Shown: positions 24,284 to 34,010 of the stretch, one piece after another | Numbering within the stretch: position 1 is the stretch's first letter | How the letters are laid out: every line of letters begins with the position of its first letter | Assembly: GCF_963678635.1 (NCBI RefSeq) | Contig: NC_087070.1 | Coordinates: forward strand, 8,592,539-8,656,538 | Source of the DNA: Symsagittifera roscoffensis | Lineage: Eukaryota > Xenacoelomorpha > Acoela > Convolutidae | Reading direction: 5' to 3' | DNA: 64,000 nt | Translations under genes and position numbers: made by a program | Notes under the pieces: generated by a model | Told to the model about the DNA's origin: nothing | The model's database searches: none | Seen by the model: the letters and a program-made list of their open reading frames with translations, nothing else

Positions 24284-24910
24284 CTTGGGACAGTACCGAA
24301 CTAGTCTAGGGACATTGCAGTCTGGGGACAGTCTTGGAGCAACACAGTCTTGGGACAGTGCAACTTTGGGGCAGTCTTGGACCAGAGCAGTCTTGGTACG
24401 AAGCGGTCTTGGGACATTGGTCTTGGGACATTGGTCTTGGGACGTTAGTCTTGGGACATTAGTCTTGGGCCATTGGTCTTGGGACGTTAGTCTTGGGACA
24501 TTGGTCTTGGGCCATTGGTCTTGGGACGTTAGTCTTGGGACATTGGTCTTGGGCCATTGGTCTTGGGGCGTTAGTCTTGGGACATAGGTCTTGGGACATT
24601 GGTCTTGGGACATTGGTCTTGGGACATTGGTCTTGGGACGTTAGTCTTGGGACATTAGTCTTGGGCCATTGGTCTTGGGACGTTAGTCTTGGGACATTGG
24701 TCTTGGGCCATTGGTCTTGGGACGTTAGTCTTGGGACGTTGGTCTTGGGCCATTAGTCTTGGGACGTTGGTCTTGGGCCATTGGTCTTGGGACGTTAGTC
24801 TTGGGACATTGGTCTTGGGACGATTAGTCTTGGGACATTGGTCTTGGGACGTTAGTCTTGGGACGTTGGTCTTGGGACGTTAGCCTTGGGCCATTGGTCT
24901 TGGGACGCTG
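24284..24910. repeat. 14-bp minisatellite in leader
   Basis: About 36 head-to-tail variants of 'ggtcttgggacatt' fill 24407-24910, alternating acatt, acgtt and ccatt endings. Looser, longer relatives occur from 24284. Open frames on both strands here are a product of the repeat. Confidence 0.95.
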
Positions 24911-25208
24911 GTCTAAAGGTACCAACGAGAAGTACTGGGACAACGCTGAACGGTCTTGGGACGGTAAAGAGAAAGTCTTGGAACAGCATTAGGAAGGGGG
25001 TACTACAAAAGTAATAGGTTAGGTTGAAGCACCAAGTATAACAACACGTTCAACACGTTCCCTATCCTAACCTAACACGAAAGAGCTTACAAGAGTTCAA
25101 GAAAAATTGTTTTTAGCGAATTATTAATTTCTTTTTCCTTGGAGTTTTTAAACCTTAGAATAGAATTTTTGTAGATAATAATATTGTAAATAATAACAAT
25201 TGTAAATA

Positions 25209-28200
25209 ATGAGGCGGAGCAGGGTACCGGTAGCTGAAAAAAGATCGACCGAAGCAAAGTATAATTCGTCGCTAAGCAAAGCAACACCAATGGGTCCGAA
25301 GATAACAAAGAAGAACTTTTCAGTTAACATGGTCAGCACAAGGAGTACAGCGGAGAACAGGGCGAAAGAGGGCACGGAAGGGGAGAGAGTAGAACCCACC
25401 ATCGAGATTGATCTAGAGACACCCGATCAAAGTGTGGATGAAACAGGGAAGATGGCGACAGAGTCAACTCCAATGCCCAATACAGAGGAACCGAACCAGA
25501 AACCCATAGAGTTCTCACCGATAGATGACGCGGAAGATGCAATAGGCAACACCGAAGAAACGGTGAAAGAAGACTCTCAAGTAAAGAGGACATCTTTTAC
25601 GGAAAAATTGGGAATAATGTTCGGAATAAAAACGAAAGAAAACGTGACTGAAGAGCCAAAAGCAGAAAGAGCACGAACATTTGGTACAGTGAGCACGAAA
25701 GCGACAGAAACCGGCCAGAATGAGGAACAAGCTAAAGCAGAGGCTATGGCCGAAGAGAAACCCACGGCTGACCATGAAGAGACTACCATTGAGCTGGGCG
25801 ATTTGTTGGCGAAATTAAATCAGATCGACAAAAGACTTAAGAACAGTGAAGAAGACAGAGAGGTGATAAAAAAGGAGATAAAATACAACAAGCACGAGTA
25901 TCTAGACAGTTATTTTAACCTAGCTAAGGCAACAGAGGAGAGACTCAAGGAAATGTCAGACAAGGTAGAGGCCACCAATGAAGAACGAGAAAAGAACATC
26001 AAAACAGACATGCAACAGTTGAAGAACCGATATGATGATGTTAACAGCCAATTAGGGAGCCTGGAAAGGAGAATGGACACAATGAGCAAGAGTCAAGCAG
26101 AGAGTTCGTGTGCAATACAGGCGAAGTTGGATGCAATCTTGAGAGGTTCTACACCACAAGAGAGACCGGCAGCGGATCGTACGCAAGGCACCAGAGTTGA
26201 TTTTGTAGAACCACAAAGAAACAAACGGCAATCGACACCGTTGCCCATACCCAGGGATGCGATAAGCATAGCACCAACAGCTGCGAAAACAATAATGAAG
26301 AGTGGAACGTCGAACACGACGACTGGTCCGGGAGATTCAACAGCCAACAGCAACTCAGGACCGGATGCTATGACATGGGCCAGCACTTGGGAGATGATGA
26401 ACAGGACTCTAGAGGCCTTCGCCACGAGGAACACTGACTCGAGCGACAGGAGAGAGGGAAAATCAAGAAAAACATTCAAGAAGCCAAAAGAATTCAAAGA
26501 TGACTCCGATGGATGCATTGACACTTGGGTGGAAGTGATGAGACTACATCTAGAGCAAGATAACTTGAGTGACGAAAGACAAGCGTGCACAGCCATACTC
26601 AGCAATTTAGAAGGCACGGCATTAAAGTGTGTGGTTGCGAAGAAAGAAGAAGAACGCGACACCGCGGACAAAATCTTTGAAATACTGTTGAACAGATTCG
26701 GCTCAGGCATGAAGGGTCATCAAGCGATGATGCGATTTGAAAAAAGGAGACAGAGGGACGACGAGTCAATAGATCGGTTCCTAGATGACCTCGAGAGCTT
26801 GAGAAGGAGGAGTGACCCAGAGGAGTCGACAAACAGACGGAACTTTAGCATTGCCTCGAAGTTCATTGATGGGGTGAAAAGTGATGACTTAAGGACAATG
26901 TTAGCAACATACTACACGTTGTCGAAGGACAGCGCACCCACCCCAGAAGAAATGAGACAGAAATCAAGAGAATACATGCTGATGAAACCTAAGAAGTACT
27001 CATATTCTGAAAACAGGAACGCGCAAGGGGGAAGCCAACCCCAGAGGTCATCATGGTACAAACCTAGAGATGATATGGATAAGCGCAGATCATGCGCGAA
27101 CTGCGGGTCAGCGGATCATCATGTGGCTGACTGCACAACGTACAAACAAGGCATGAAGAGCCTAGGTTATGCACCGGATGAGGAGGACATGAGTCAGATG
27201 GAGGAACACGAGTACTATAATGGCTTAATCATCAAGATAGGCGCCAGATGTTTTTTCTGTAACCAGGAGGGGCACTTCAGAATGGATTGTCCCTTGTTCT
27301 GGGAAGCGGTCAAGGACCAGAATCACCCCAAACATAAGTTGGCATTAGCGGCGGTGCAGAATCAGCGGAACAGGCAAAACGAGTTCGAATCTAGGAACTT
27401 AGGGGCACCAAACACCGAATTGCCGACGAAGACAGTGAAAGCTGTAACACATGTTAGCGGTGCGTTAGAGTCCGCGGCCGGGAGCTCTCTAGAGATAAAT
27501 TATGAGAGAGCGGCGACGGAAGTAATTGCCAAAGTGAAACAAGATCTGGCTGCGAAAGAGATAGAGCAACGACTAAAGTTGGAGATCGAGAGACAGAATT
27601 TTAACGAAGCATTAACCGGAACGAACGTAGTACCAGAGGCTAGAACGGGCTCAACAAAGAACGGGAATTGTAACACCGTGAAAAGGGTGACAGGTAAACC
27701 CTTTGGAATATCGAAAATCGGAGCAAGAATAATGTCGATAATCACAGTGGGCGGCCACGAGGTGACTAGAAACTTGAGCGAGCCGAGCGACCAGACGTTA
27801 ATGCACATTGACGTGTATGCAGACTACTTGAGTGGAATAAGTCCACGAACTACTTCTAGAGCGCTCAGGGCACTACTCACGAGAGGGGGCAGCAAGTCGG
27901 TACGTGTTGATAACAGATACACTGAAGCTTACGGTCCACACGAGGTTATGCTAAACATAGATGGAATCAACATCTATACCAAGACGATGATAACATGCGA
28001 CGAAGACCTGATTGGACAAATCTATGTAGGGAAGGAGGAATTGAAAGTAAGATCGATTGGACACTGTGCTATGCTTGAAGAAGATGCAATGCACATCGGA
28101 ACGGAAGCAGACGTGACAGGGCACGTGTTGGACATAAGTGGAAAGAAGACTCAGTTACGTGGGTTACTTGACACGGGAGCGGTCTTGAGTGTCATACCAA

Positions 28201-28805
28201 TTGAGACTTGGGAGCGAATGGGCTTCAACAAAGATGATTTGATAGAGTCGAAAATACGGCTGTCAGCTGCGAACAAAGGGGCCCTTCGGGTGCTAGGCAG
28301 GACGCCGATAATAGCCCTCAATTTGGGAGAACGTAACCTGTGGATGAGCTTCATCGTGGTAGAAAACCTGGATGAATCTGACCAATTCATTTTGGGCAGA
28401 GACTTCATCAGGAATTTCGACGTAACGATTGATCTAAATAATGCAATGTTCAGGATACGGAACCCGGATAGGAGGTACGCAATCAAACCGGTAAATTTAA
28501 TAATGGCAAATGAAAACAAAGCACCGGTATTCTTGAGTAGGAGAGTGAGGCTAAAAGCTAATGAAGCAGCAATCGTGAGCTTGAGGATGAAAAACTACAA
28601 TGAACTAAGTGACAATAAGCAAGTATGTATAGTTCCAAACCCTAATAGTCAAAGTGCTGCTGTTTTAGGAAGATCATTTTCGATAACGAAGAGTGGTCTC
28701 TGCGTCAGTGTCTTGTTGAATACCCTTGACATACCGATCACGATACAGAGAGGGAGGAAACTGGGATATGCTTTGCCGGTTAAAACTCGATATGAAACGA
28801 TTTAG
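25209..28805 (+). CDS. Gag-protease polyprotein of giant retrotransposon
   Basis: 1198 residues from the ATG at 25209. An acidic N-terminal region is followed by a coiled coil (~195-300), then a capsid-like region (~420-590) with the Ty3-type Gag pattern (DTWVEVMRLHLEQDN, IFEILLNRFGSG, and DESIDRFLDDLESL). Two CCHC zinc knuckles follow at ~629 (CANCGSADHHVADC) and ~681 (CFFCNQEGHFRMDC), which bind genomic RNA. The C-terminal third contains an aspartic protease: LLDTGAVLSVIP with the catalytic DTGA at ~988 and the closing ILGRD at ~1060. The protease is therefore translated with Gag, not Pol. The ORF ends in TAG at 28803-28805, and the same frame continues into Pol without another stop. Confidence 0.93.
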   Translation: MRRSRVPVAEKRSTEAKYNSSLSKATPMGPKITKKNFSVNMVSTRSTAENRAKEGTEGERVEPTIEIDLETPDQSVDETGKMATESTPMPNTEEPNQKPIEFSPIDDAEDAIGNTEETVKEDSQVKRTSFTEKLGIMFGIKTKENVTEEPKAERARTFGTVSTKATETGQNEEQAKAEAMAEEKPTADHEETTIELGDLLAKLNQIDKRLKNSEEDREVIKKEIKYNKHEYLDSYFNLAKATEERLKEMSDKVEATNEEREKNIKTDMQQLKNRYDDVNSQLGSLERRMDTMSKSQAESSCAIQAKLDAILRGSTPQERPAADRTQGTRVDFVEPQRNKRQSTPLPIPRDAISIAPTAAKTIMKSGTSNTTTGPGDSTANSNSGPDAMTWASTWEMMNRTLEAFATRNTDSSDRREGKSRKTFKKPKEFKDDSDGCIDTWVEVMRLHLEQDNLSDERQACTAILSNLEGTALKCVVAKKEEERDTADKIFEILLNRFGSGMKGHQAMMRFEKRRQRDDESIDRFLDDLESLRRRSDPEESTNRRNFSIASKFIDGVKSDDLRTMLATYYTLSKDSAPTPEEMRQKSREYMLMKPKKYSYSENRNAQGGSQPQRSSWYKPRDDMDKRRSCANCGSADHHVADCTTYKQGMKSLGYAPDEEDMSQMEEHEYYNGLIIKIGARCFFCNQEGHFRMDCPLFWEAVKDQNHPKHKLALAAVQNQRNRQNEFESRNLGAPNTELPTKTVKAVTHVSGALESAAGSSLEINYERAATEVIAKVKQDLAAKEIEQRLKLEIERQNFNEALTGTNVVPEARTGSTKNGNCNTVKRVTGKPFGISKIGARIMSIITVGGHEVTRNLSEPSDQTLMHIDVYADYLSGISPRTTSRALRALLTRGGSKSVRVDNRYTEAYGPHEVMLNIDGINIYTKTMITCDEDLIGQIYVGKEELKVRSIGHCAMLEEDAMHIGTEADVTGHVLDISGKKTQLRGLLDTGAVLSVIPIETWERMGFNKDDLIESKIRLSAANKGALRVLGRTPIIALNLGERNLWMSFIVVENLDESDQFILGRDFIRNFDVTIDLNNAMFRIRNPDRRYAIKPVNLIMANENKAPVFLSRRVRLKANEAAIVSLRMKNYNELSDNKQVCIVPNPNSQSAAVLGRSFSITKSGLCVSVLLNTLDIPITIQRGRKLGYALPVKTRYETI
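28803..28805 (+). promoter_or_regulatory. In-frame UAG between Gag-protease and Pol (candidate readthrough stop)
   Basis: The Gag-protease frame ends ...ACG ATT TAG AAC TTA. The 57 nt after it and the whole Pol ORF are open in the same frame. Pol has no ATG before 28980, which already lies in conserved N-terminal sequence. Readthrough of UAG is the Gag-Pol strategy of gammaretroviruses; its use here is inferred. A point mutation is the alternative. Confidence 0.65.
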
Positions 28806-31800
28806 AACTTAAAACAAAATGAAGTTGTTGATTGTCCCAATCACAGGGATAAAATTTGTATCTTGAGACGATTGCAAAAAATTAAATATTCTTCAGGCCT
28901 TATTAAATCACTTAAGTCAGAAACGGACGATGGGCTGTCGAGCTGTTCAAACTTTCCAGAGCGACCCACACTAGATGAGATGCAGACAGATAAACCGGTT
29001 CTGCCGGAGATTGAACATTTGAAGGGCAAACTGAAAGATGAACAGCTCGAAGCCATCAAAGACGTACTAGAGCGGAACGAAGAAGTTTTCTCGAGGCATA
29101 AGGCGGATATCGGGTGTTGTAATTTTGTGGAGCATGAAATAGAACTTGAGGAAAACGCGGTACCGCACAGGGAGGGGGCGAGGCGTATGACCCCACACAA
29201 ATCGGACGCGTGTAGAAAAGAAATCGAGACGTTACTAGAGTATGACATGATAGAACCATCCAAGTCACCGTGGGCGTGTGGAGTAGTGATGGCCAAAAAG
29301 AAAGGCGACCAGTTGAGGTTCTGTTGTGACTTTCGATACCTGAACTCCGTCACGGTGAAGGATGCCTATCCCATACCTAGAATTGATGAAAGCCTCTCGA
29401 AGTTAGGTGATGCAAAATTTTTTACGACTCTTGATTTAGGCTCGGCTTTTTGGCAGGTACCATTAAGGAAACAAGACAGGGACAAGACAGGGTTCGCCTG
29501 CGAGTTAGGTCTGTTTCAATGGAAACGGATGCCGTTTGGACTCTGCAATGCCACAGCCACGTTTCAACGGCTGATGGCACACGCGCTGATAGGCGTGACG
29601 AAGAAGTACGGCAACCTGGTAATGTGCTATGTGGACGACGTGGTAATAGCAACGCCAACACTAGAAGACCACATTGAGAGACTTGATGAGGTGTTCGCGT
29701 GCATGAAAAGATCGGGGCTGAAGTGCAAACCATCAAAGTGTGAAATACTCAAGGACTCAATAAAATATTTGGGCAGGATGGTAGACAAGCACGGCATCAG
29801 ACCTGACCCAGACGCCGTGGAAGCAGTCCTAACCTGGAAATCACCGAAGACAGAGCACCAGTTGATGAGCTTCCTGGGCTTCGCTAACTATTACAGGGAG
29901 TTCATCAAAGGCTACGCGGACAAGGTATACCCGATGCAACAATTAATGAGACACAAGGGCAAGAAGTTCACGTGGAACAACGCAGCAGAAGAGTCATTCC
30001 AGAGAATAAAGAAAGAGCTATGTGAGGCACCAGTACTGGGTATGCCGACTGAGAAGGGGATGTACGTGCTGGACACAGATGCGTCGGTAGTCGCGATTTC
30101 TGGGGTTCTCCATCAAGAACAAGAATGGAATGGGAAGACAGTCTTGAGACCAATAGCATACGGGAGCAAAGTCCTAAGTGACACAGAAATGAAGTACGGA
30201 GCACCGAAAGCAGAGATGTTCGCAGTGGTCACCTTTGTCGAGAAATACAGAGCGTACCTAGGCAGTGAACCTTTCAAGCTGCGAGTAGATAACCGAGCAT
30301 TAAGCTGGCTGAAAACGTACTCAATGGACCAGAGCTACATTGGGAGATGGATAGTTCGCTTGGACGGATACAACATGATAATTGAACATAGAACGCGAGA
30401 CAAACATCAAAATGCCGACAGCTTGAGCAAGAAGACGGAGTTCTACGAGAGACAAGAACAAAGAGAGGCGGACAGACCTGAGATCAAAGATGGTTTCTCC
30501 TTTATGGACAAAGAAACATACGACAGTCTTCCGCTCACGAGATGGCTGGACAAATCAGGTAAACCGATTGAAGATCATCCCGAATTGCCAAAAGAGTCTC
30601 TTGAAAAGACCATCTTGAAGAAAAGCAGAGGGATTCCGGTAGGAATAATGCTCAAGTCCAAAATCGTGAGGGAAACACTCAAGGCAAAAGGTCACGATCT
30701 CACCCAGGTAGAGGAGGGAACGGTCCAAATAGATGAAGACTTAATGAGGTTGCTTGAGAAACTATCGGATGACAAACCCGTGATCCAAGGGAAAAGTCAG
30801 GAGGCACCGGAACTAACCATACTTCGGAGAGAAAAAACAGTGAACAATACTGACGTCTCAAAAGGAATCACCACTGATAGCAAGGAAGTTGTGCGATCAC
30901 TAGTTGAGAAAATCCCCGAAAAAATTCTGGAGCAAACAAAAGTCAGGGATAAGAAAGTGACATTCAGAGAAGAAATTGAACACCTGGGATTAGATCAAGA
31001 GTCCGGGGAGTGGTCCAGATTCATGGAAGAAGACGAAACCGGAGAAGGAAAATTGTCCGGGGAGCGTAAAGAATGGGATGAAGACTCGGACGAGAGCAGT
31101 GAGGATCAAGACAGTCTATGCATGATACTGGCGGAAGAGAAGATGAGACAGCACGACAGGGAATTACAGACAGATCCATCTTCAGGAACGTACAATCTGG
31201 AAATGCAAGAGGTACGAGGTGGAGAAGAGCTCGAGATTATAGCAGTTTCAAGAAAGCCTCTTAGGGAACTATCGTGCAACTCAAACGTCAGAACGAATCT
31301 GGTACCAGAGGACGACATGAAGATCATGAAAAGGATAATATGTGTGAAACTGAGCGATGACATCCACAATCCTGGTGAGATGAATGGACAGATCATGGCG
31401 TTAAAGGAGCACGTTAAGGCGAGATATAGACTGTCTGACCTAATAAGGGCCCAGAAGAATGACAAAATGACAAGTAACCTCTCCAAATGGATCCATTCTG
31501 GAGTCAAGGAGAAGGGGGAACTTGAGGAAGACAGCTACAAGATCTTGAGCCAGTTCTACAAAGAAAAGAGAGACTTACTTTACCACACAGCGGAAGGGGT
31601 GGTAGCGTGCAAGAGAAGAGATGAGGAAAAGATATTACACAAACACAACCTCATCATACTACCACAACTGTACCAAACGGAAGTGCTCTTCAGATCACAC
31701 GACCAAATGGGCCATCAGGGGATAGATAAAGTACAACAAAGGATACTTCACAGGTTTGACTGGCCGGGAATGAGAAAAGCTTGCGAGAGATGGGTGAATG

Positions 31801-34010
31801 CCTGCCTAGCATGCCTTCAAGTAAAAGATCCAAGGAAGATGAAGTTTCCCCTCAAGTCTGTCGAGAGTTCGGAATTCAATGAAGTGGTGCAGATAGACCA
31901 TCAGAAAATCTGCATGACGGAATCGGGTTATAACCAAATACTAGTTATAATAGATCACTTCACCAAGTTGGCGGAAGCAGTTCCGTGCCAGACAGCCTCA
32001 GCAGAGGAAACATGTGATCACCTGATAACGCATTGGATATCGCGGTATGGTTGCCCAATGACTTTCCAGTCAGACAACGGCAAGGCTTTTGTGGGGGACT
32101 TAACAAAAGAATTGATGAAGAGGTCACACATTGCTCAAGCACACTCGACGACCTATCATCCACAGACCAATGGGTTGGTAGAAAGACAGAACAGGACACT
32201 AGTCAACATGCTCAGGGTGTACTGCTCAAGGTACATGACGGACTGGGACAAGTACCTGCCACAGGTAGTAGGAGCCTACAATAGTACCCAGCACTCTACA
32301 ACGGGTATCAGCCCTTTCATGATGTTGACGGGCAGGGAAAGGGCAATGCCTCTGACATTCTTCTATCCGGAGTACGAGGGGAAGAGGACGTCGCCTCAAG
32401 CATACGTGAAGGAAGCGATCAAAAGACAACAAGAGCTGAACGAGCTATGTCGGAGAAACACGGCACAAGCGCAAACGAGGCAACGCAAGAAATATGACGA
32501 AAAGATACTGAGAGCAAAGCCATACGAAGTGGGCCAATACGTGTGGGTCTTTCAAAACGTCATACCGCCCAAAGGAACAAAGAAACTACTCAAGAAATGG
32601 AGAGGACCGTTCATGATTACGGAAGTACATCAACAAGGAAGGTTCTATCGCTTGAGTACAGGGCGAGCAGCACATTACGAAAATCTGAAACCTCACGTTC
32701 CGTCCCCGGAGGATTGGTGCCTGCCGAAAGACATGGAGGGTCTTGACTACCTGGTGGTGGAACCAGCGTGCGAAGTGAATGAGAAAGGCACCAGAGAGAA
32801 AAATGATGGTAATGAGAACTTGAGTTTGGACGACAACGAAAAGATAGAAGTGGAGTCGGATGCAGGTTCATTTGTAGAAGAAGACTGGAACGACCCAGAG
32901 CAAAACGAGGTACCGAAGTGGATGGAACCGGATCGACCAACACCACCGGAAACCAGGACGGGCAATCGTAAACGCACAGGCATGAGGTACAATAGGTACG
33001 GGGATGACTTCTTGATCGATAAGATACAGCCAGAAAAGTTAAGCGATGAACTACTAGGCGTAGGCGAACTGGAAGCTGGAGAGGAATGGCAGGTCATTGA
33101 CGATGGTGGACATTATCCGCAGGATGATTACTCGACGCCAGAAGTGGAGACGGATCTCGAGCAGGGTGAAATAGAAAGGAGGGAGAATACGAACTTGAGG
33201 ATTCTAGAGTGGATGCGTGATGTCAAAGACGAGGGTCACGAAGGACAAAGCATGCAGCAAGTCGATGTATCAGCAGCAAAGTACATGAAGACAGCGGAGC
33301 CTCTTTTCGGATGGACAGCAACAGACAGGCCACTGGACATCCCTAAAGACAATTCAGACCCGACTACATCGACGGGGACGTCGATAAATATTTTTGTCCG
33401 GGGAGTGGGGGTAGGACTTACCCACACCGAAAATTCGATGATAAAGAAGCTCAAGGAAGTGAGGGAAACAAGCGGATTGGAACTGGAGGAAGAAGAACCA
33501 GAGCCTACCATAGGAAGGAATTTCAAAACGAAATTCGAAATACCCAATGAATACTCAGAGAACATCATGATAACGGATAGCGACTTCATCCTGTCAAACA
33601 GGACCAGCGCGATCTGCATCACGGCGGACATGAGTTTCAAATCAAGATTGGAGGCTGACTTCAAAAGAGAATACCAGAACGTAGAGTTTCTGTTCAGACA
33701 GAGGCCAGGATTGGGAGGCATGGCGGCGCTTCCACCGTCAGTGGCACAAGTCCCGGGCAAATACCTCTGCTTCCTAGTAACGAGAGTCAACGACAGGAAC
33801 ACAATTGATCCCGAACACGTGATATTGGCTCTGACAAGACTACGCGACTTCATGATTGAAAGAGGAATATTGGAGGTCTCGGTGCCGGTGTACGACCCAA
33901 ACAGGGGCAAACTGAGCTCGAGAGAATTGTACGCCATTCTTCATGTGGTCTTTGCAGAAACGGAGATAGTGGTGCATCTTCACAAGAAGTACTACTTGAG
34001 CATCGCCTGA
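28806..34010 (+). CDS. Pol polyprotein: RT, RNase H, integrase, macro-like C terminus
   Basis: About 1734 codons in the Gag frame; the residue numbers here count from 28863. RT spans ~70-330 with LDLGSAFWQVPL, MPFGLCNATATFQ and the catalytic CYVDDVV (YVDD at ~256). RNase H starts near 401 (LDTDASV, EMFAVV, VDNRAL, HQNADSLS). A ~400-residue acidic linker, unusually long, precedes integrase, which has an HHCC finger (~946: HDQMGHQG ... CLACLQ) and DDE residues in QIDHQK (~1011), SDNGKAF (~1070) and NGLVERQNRT (~1106). A GPF/Y-like module follows at ~1245 (WRGPFMITEV). The last ~150 residues (~1562-1713) resemble a macro domain: SAICITADMSF, YLCFLVTRVND, then alternating strands and helices ending EIVVHLH. 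The ligand loops are degenerate. No internal stops. Confidence 0.93.
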   Translation, partial: NLKQNEVVDCPNHRDKICILRRLQKIKYSSGLIKSLKSETDDGLSSCSNFPERPTLDEMQTDKPVLPEIEHLKGKLKDEQLEAIKDVLERNEEVFSRHKADIGCCNFVEHEIELEENAVPHREGARRMTPHKSDACRKEIETLLEYDMIEPSKSPWACGVVMAKKKGDQLRFCCDFRYLNSVTVKDAYPIPRIDESLSKLGDAKFFTTLDLGSAFWQVPLRKQDRDKTGFACELGLFQWKRMPFGLCNATATFQRLMAHALIGVTKKYGNLVMCYVDDVVIATPTLEDHIERLDEVFACMKRSGLKCKPSKCEILKDSIKYLGRMVDKHGIRPDPDAVEAVLTWKSPKTEHQLMSFLGFANYYREFIKGYADKVYPMQQLMRHKGKKFTWNNAAEESFQRIKKELCEAPVLGMPTEKGMYVLDTDASVVAISGVLHQEQEWNGKTVLRPIAYGSKVLSDTEMKYGAPKAEMFAVVTFVEKYRAYLGSEPFKLRVDNRALSWLKTYSMDQSYIGRWIVRLDGYNMIIEHRTRDKHQNADSLSKKTEFYERQEQREADRPEIKDGFSFMDKETYDSLPLTRWLDKSGKPIEDHPELPKESLEKTILKKSRGIPVGIMLKSKIVRETLKAKGHDLTQVEEGTVQIDEDLMRLLEKLSDDKPVIQGKSQEAPELTILRREKTVNNTDVSKGITTDSKEVVRSLVEKIPEKILEQTKVRDKKVTFREEIEHLGLDQESGEWSRFMEEDETGEGKLSGERKEWDEDSDESSEDQDSLCMILAEEKMRQHDRELQTDPSSGTYNLEMQEVRGGEELEIIAVSRKPLRELSCNSNVRTNLVPEDDMKIMKRIICVKLSDDIHNPGEMNGQIMALKEHVKARYRLSDLIRAQKNDKMTSNLSKWIHSGVKEKGELEEDSYKILSQFYKEKRDLLYHTAEGVVACKRRDEEKILHKHNLIILPQLYQTEVLFRSHDQMGHQGIDKVQQRILHRFDWPGMRKACERWVNACLACLQVKDPRKMKFPLKSVESSEFNEVVQIDHQKICMTESGYNQILVIIDHFTKLAEAVPCQTASAEETCDHLITHWISRYGCPMTFQSDNGKAFVGDLTKELMKRSHIAQAHSTTYHPQTNGLVERQNRTLVNMLRVYCSRYMTDWDKYLPQVVGAYNSTQHSTTGISPFMMLTGRERAMPLTFFYPEYEGKRTSPQAYVKEAIKRQQELNELCRRNTAQAQTRQRKKYDEKILRAKPYEVGQYVWVFQNVIPPKGTKKLLKKWRGPFMITEVHQQGRFYRLSTGRAAHYENLKPHVPSPEDWCLPKDMEGLDYLVVEPACEVNEKGTREKNDGNENLSLDDNEKIEVESDAGSFVEEDWNDPEQNEVPKWMEPDRPTPPETRTGNRKRTGMRYNRYGDDFLIDKIQPEKLSDELLGVGELEAGEEWQVIDDGGHYPQDDYSTPEVETDLEQGEIERRENTNLRILEWMRDVKDEGHEGQSMQQVDVSAAKYMKTAEPLFGWTATDRPLDIPKDNSDPTTSTGTSINIFVRGVGVGLTHTENSMIKKLKEVRETSGLELEEEEPEPTIGRNFKTKFEIPNEYSENIMITDSDFILSNRTSAICITADMSFKSRLEADFKREYQNVEFLFRQRPGLGGMAALPPSVAQVPGKYLCFLVTRVNDRNTIDPEHVILALTRLRDFMIERGILEVSVPVYDPNRGKLSSRELYAILHVVFAETEIVVHLHKKYYLSIA

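Larger units (their letters stand above)
22773..25208 (+). other. Leader region of giant retrotransposon
   Basis: A 2.4-kb untranslated leader between the 5' LTR and the Gag ORF. It includes a 69-bp duplicated block at 23253-23372, several G-rich runs (for example near 23620-23650) and a 14-bp minisatellite. It presumably holds the packaging and dimerisation signals, but none can be identified. Confidence 0.7.

Noticed and set aside
24272-24883. Open frames of 64-113 residues on both strands (repeating GHWSWAIGLGTLVL-like and NVPRLTSQDQWPKT-like peptides)
   Set aside because: They are translations of the 14-bp minisatellite; three units make 42 bp, so frames stay open by periodicity.
25017-25075. 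Telomere-like TTAGG / CCTAA repeats
   Set aside because: Only about two units each, in inverted orientation inside the leader; not an array.
26093-26710. 205-residue antisense ORF within Gag
   Set aside because: A shadow of the capsid-coding frame; no start context or motif.
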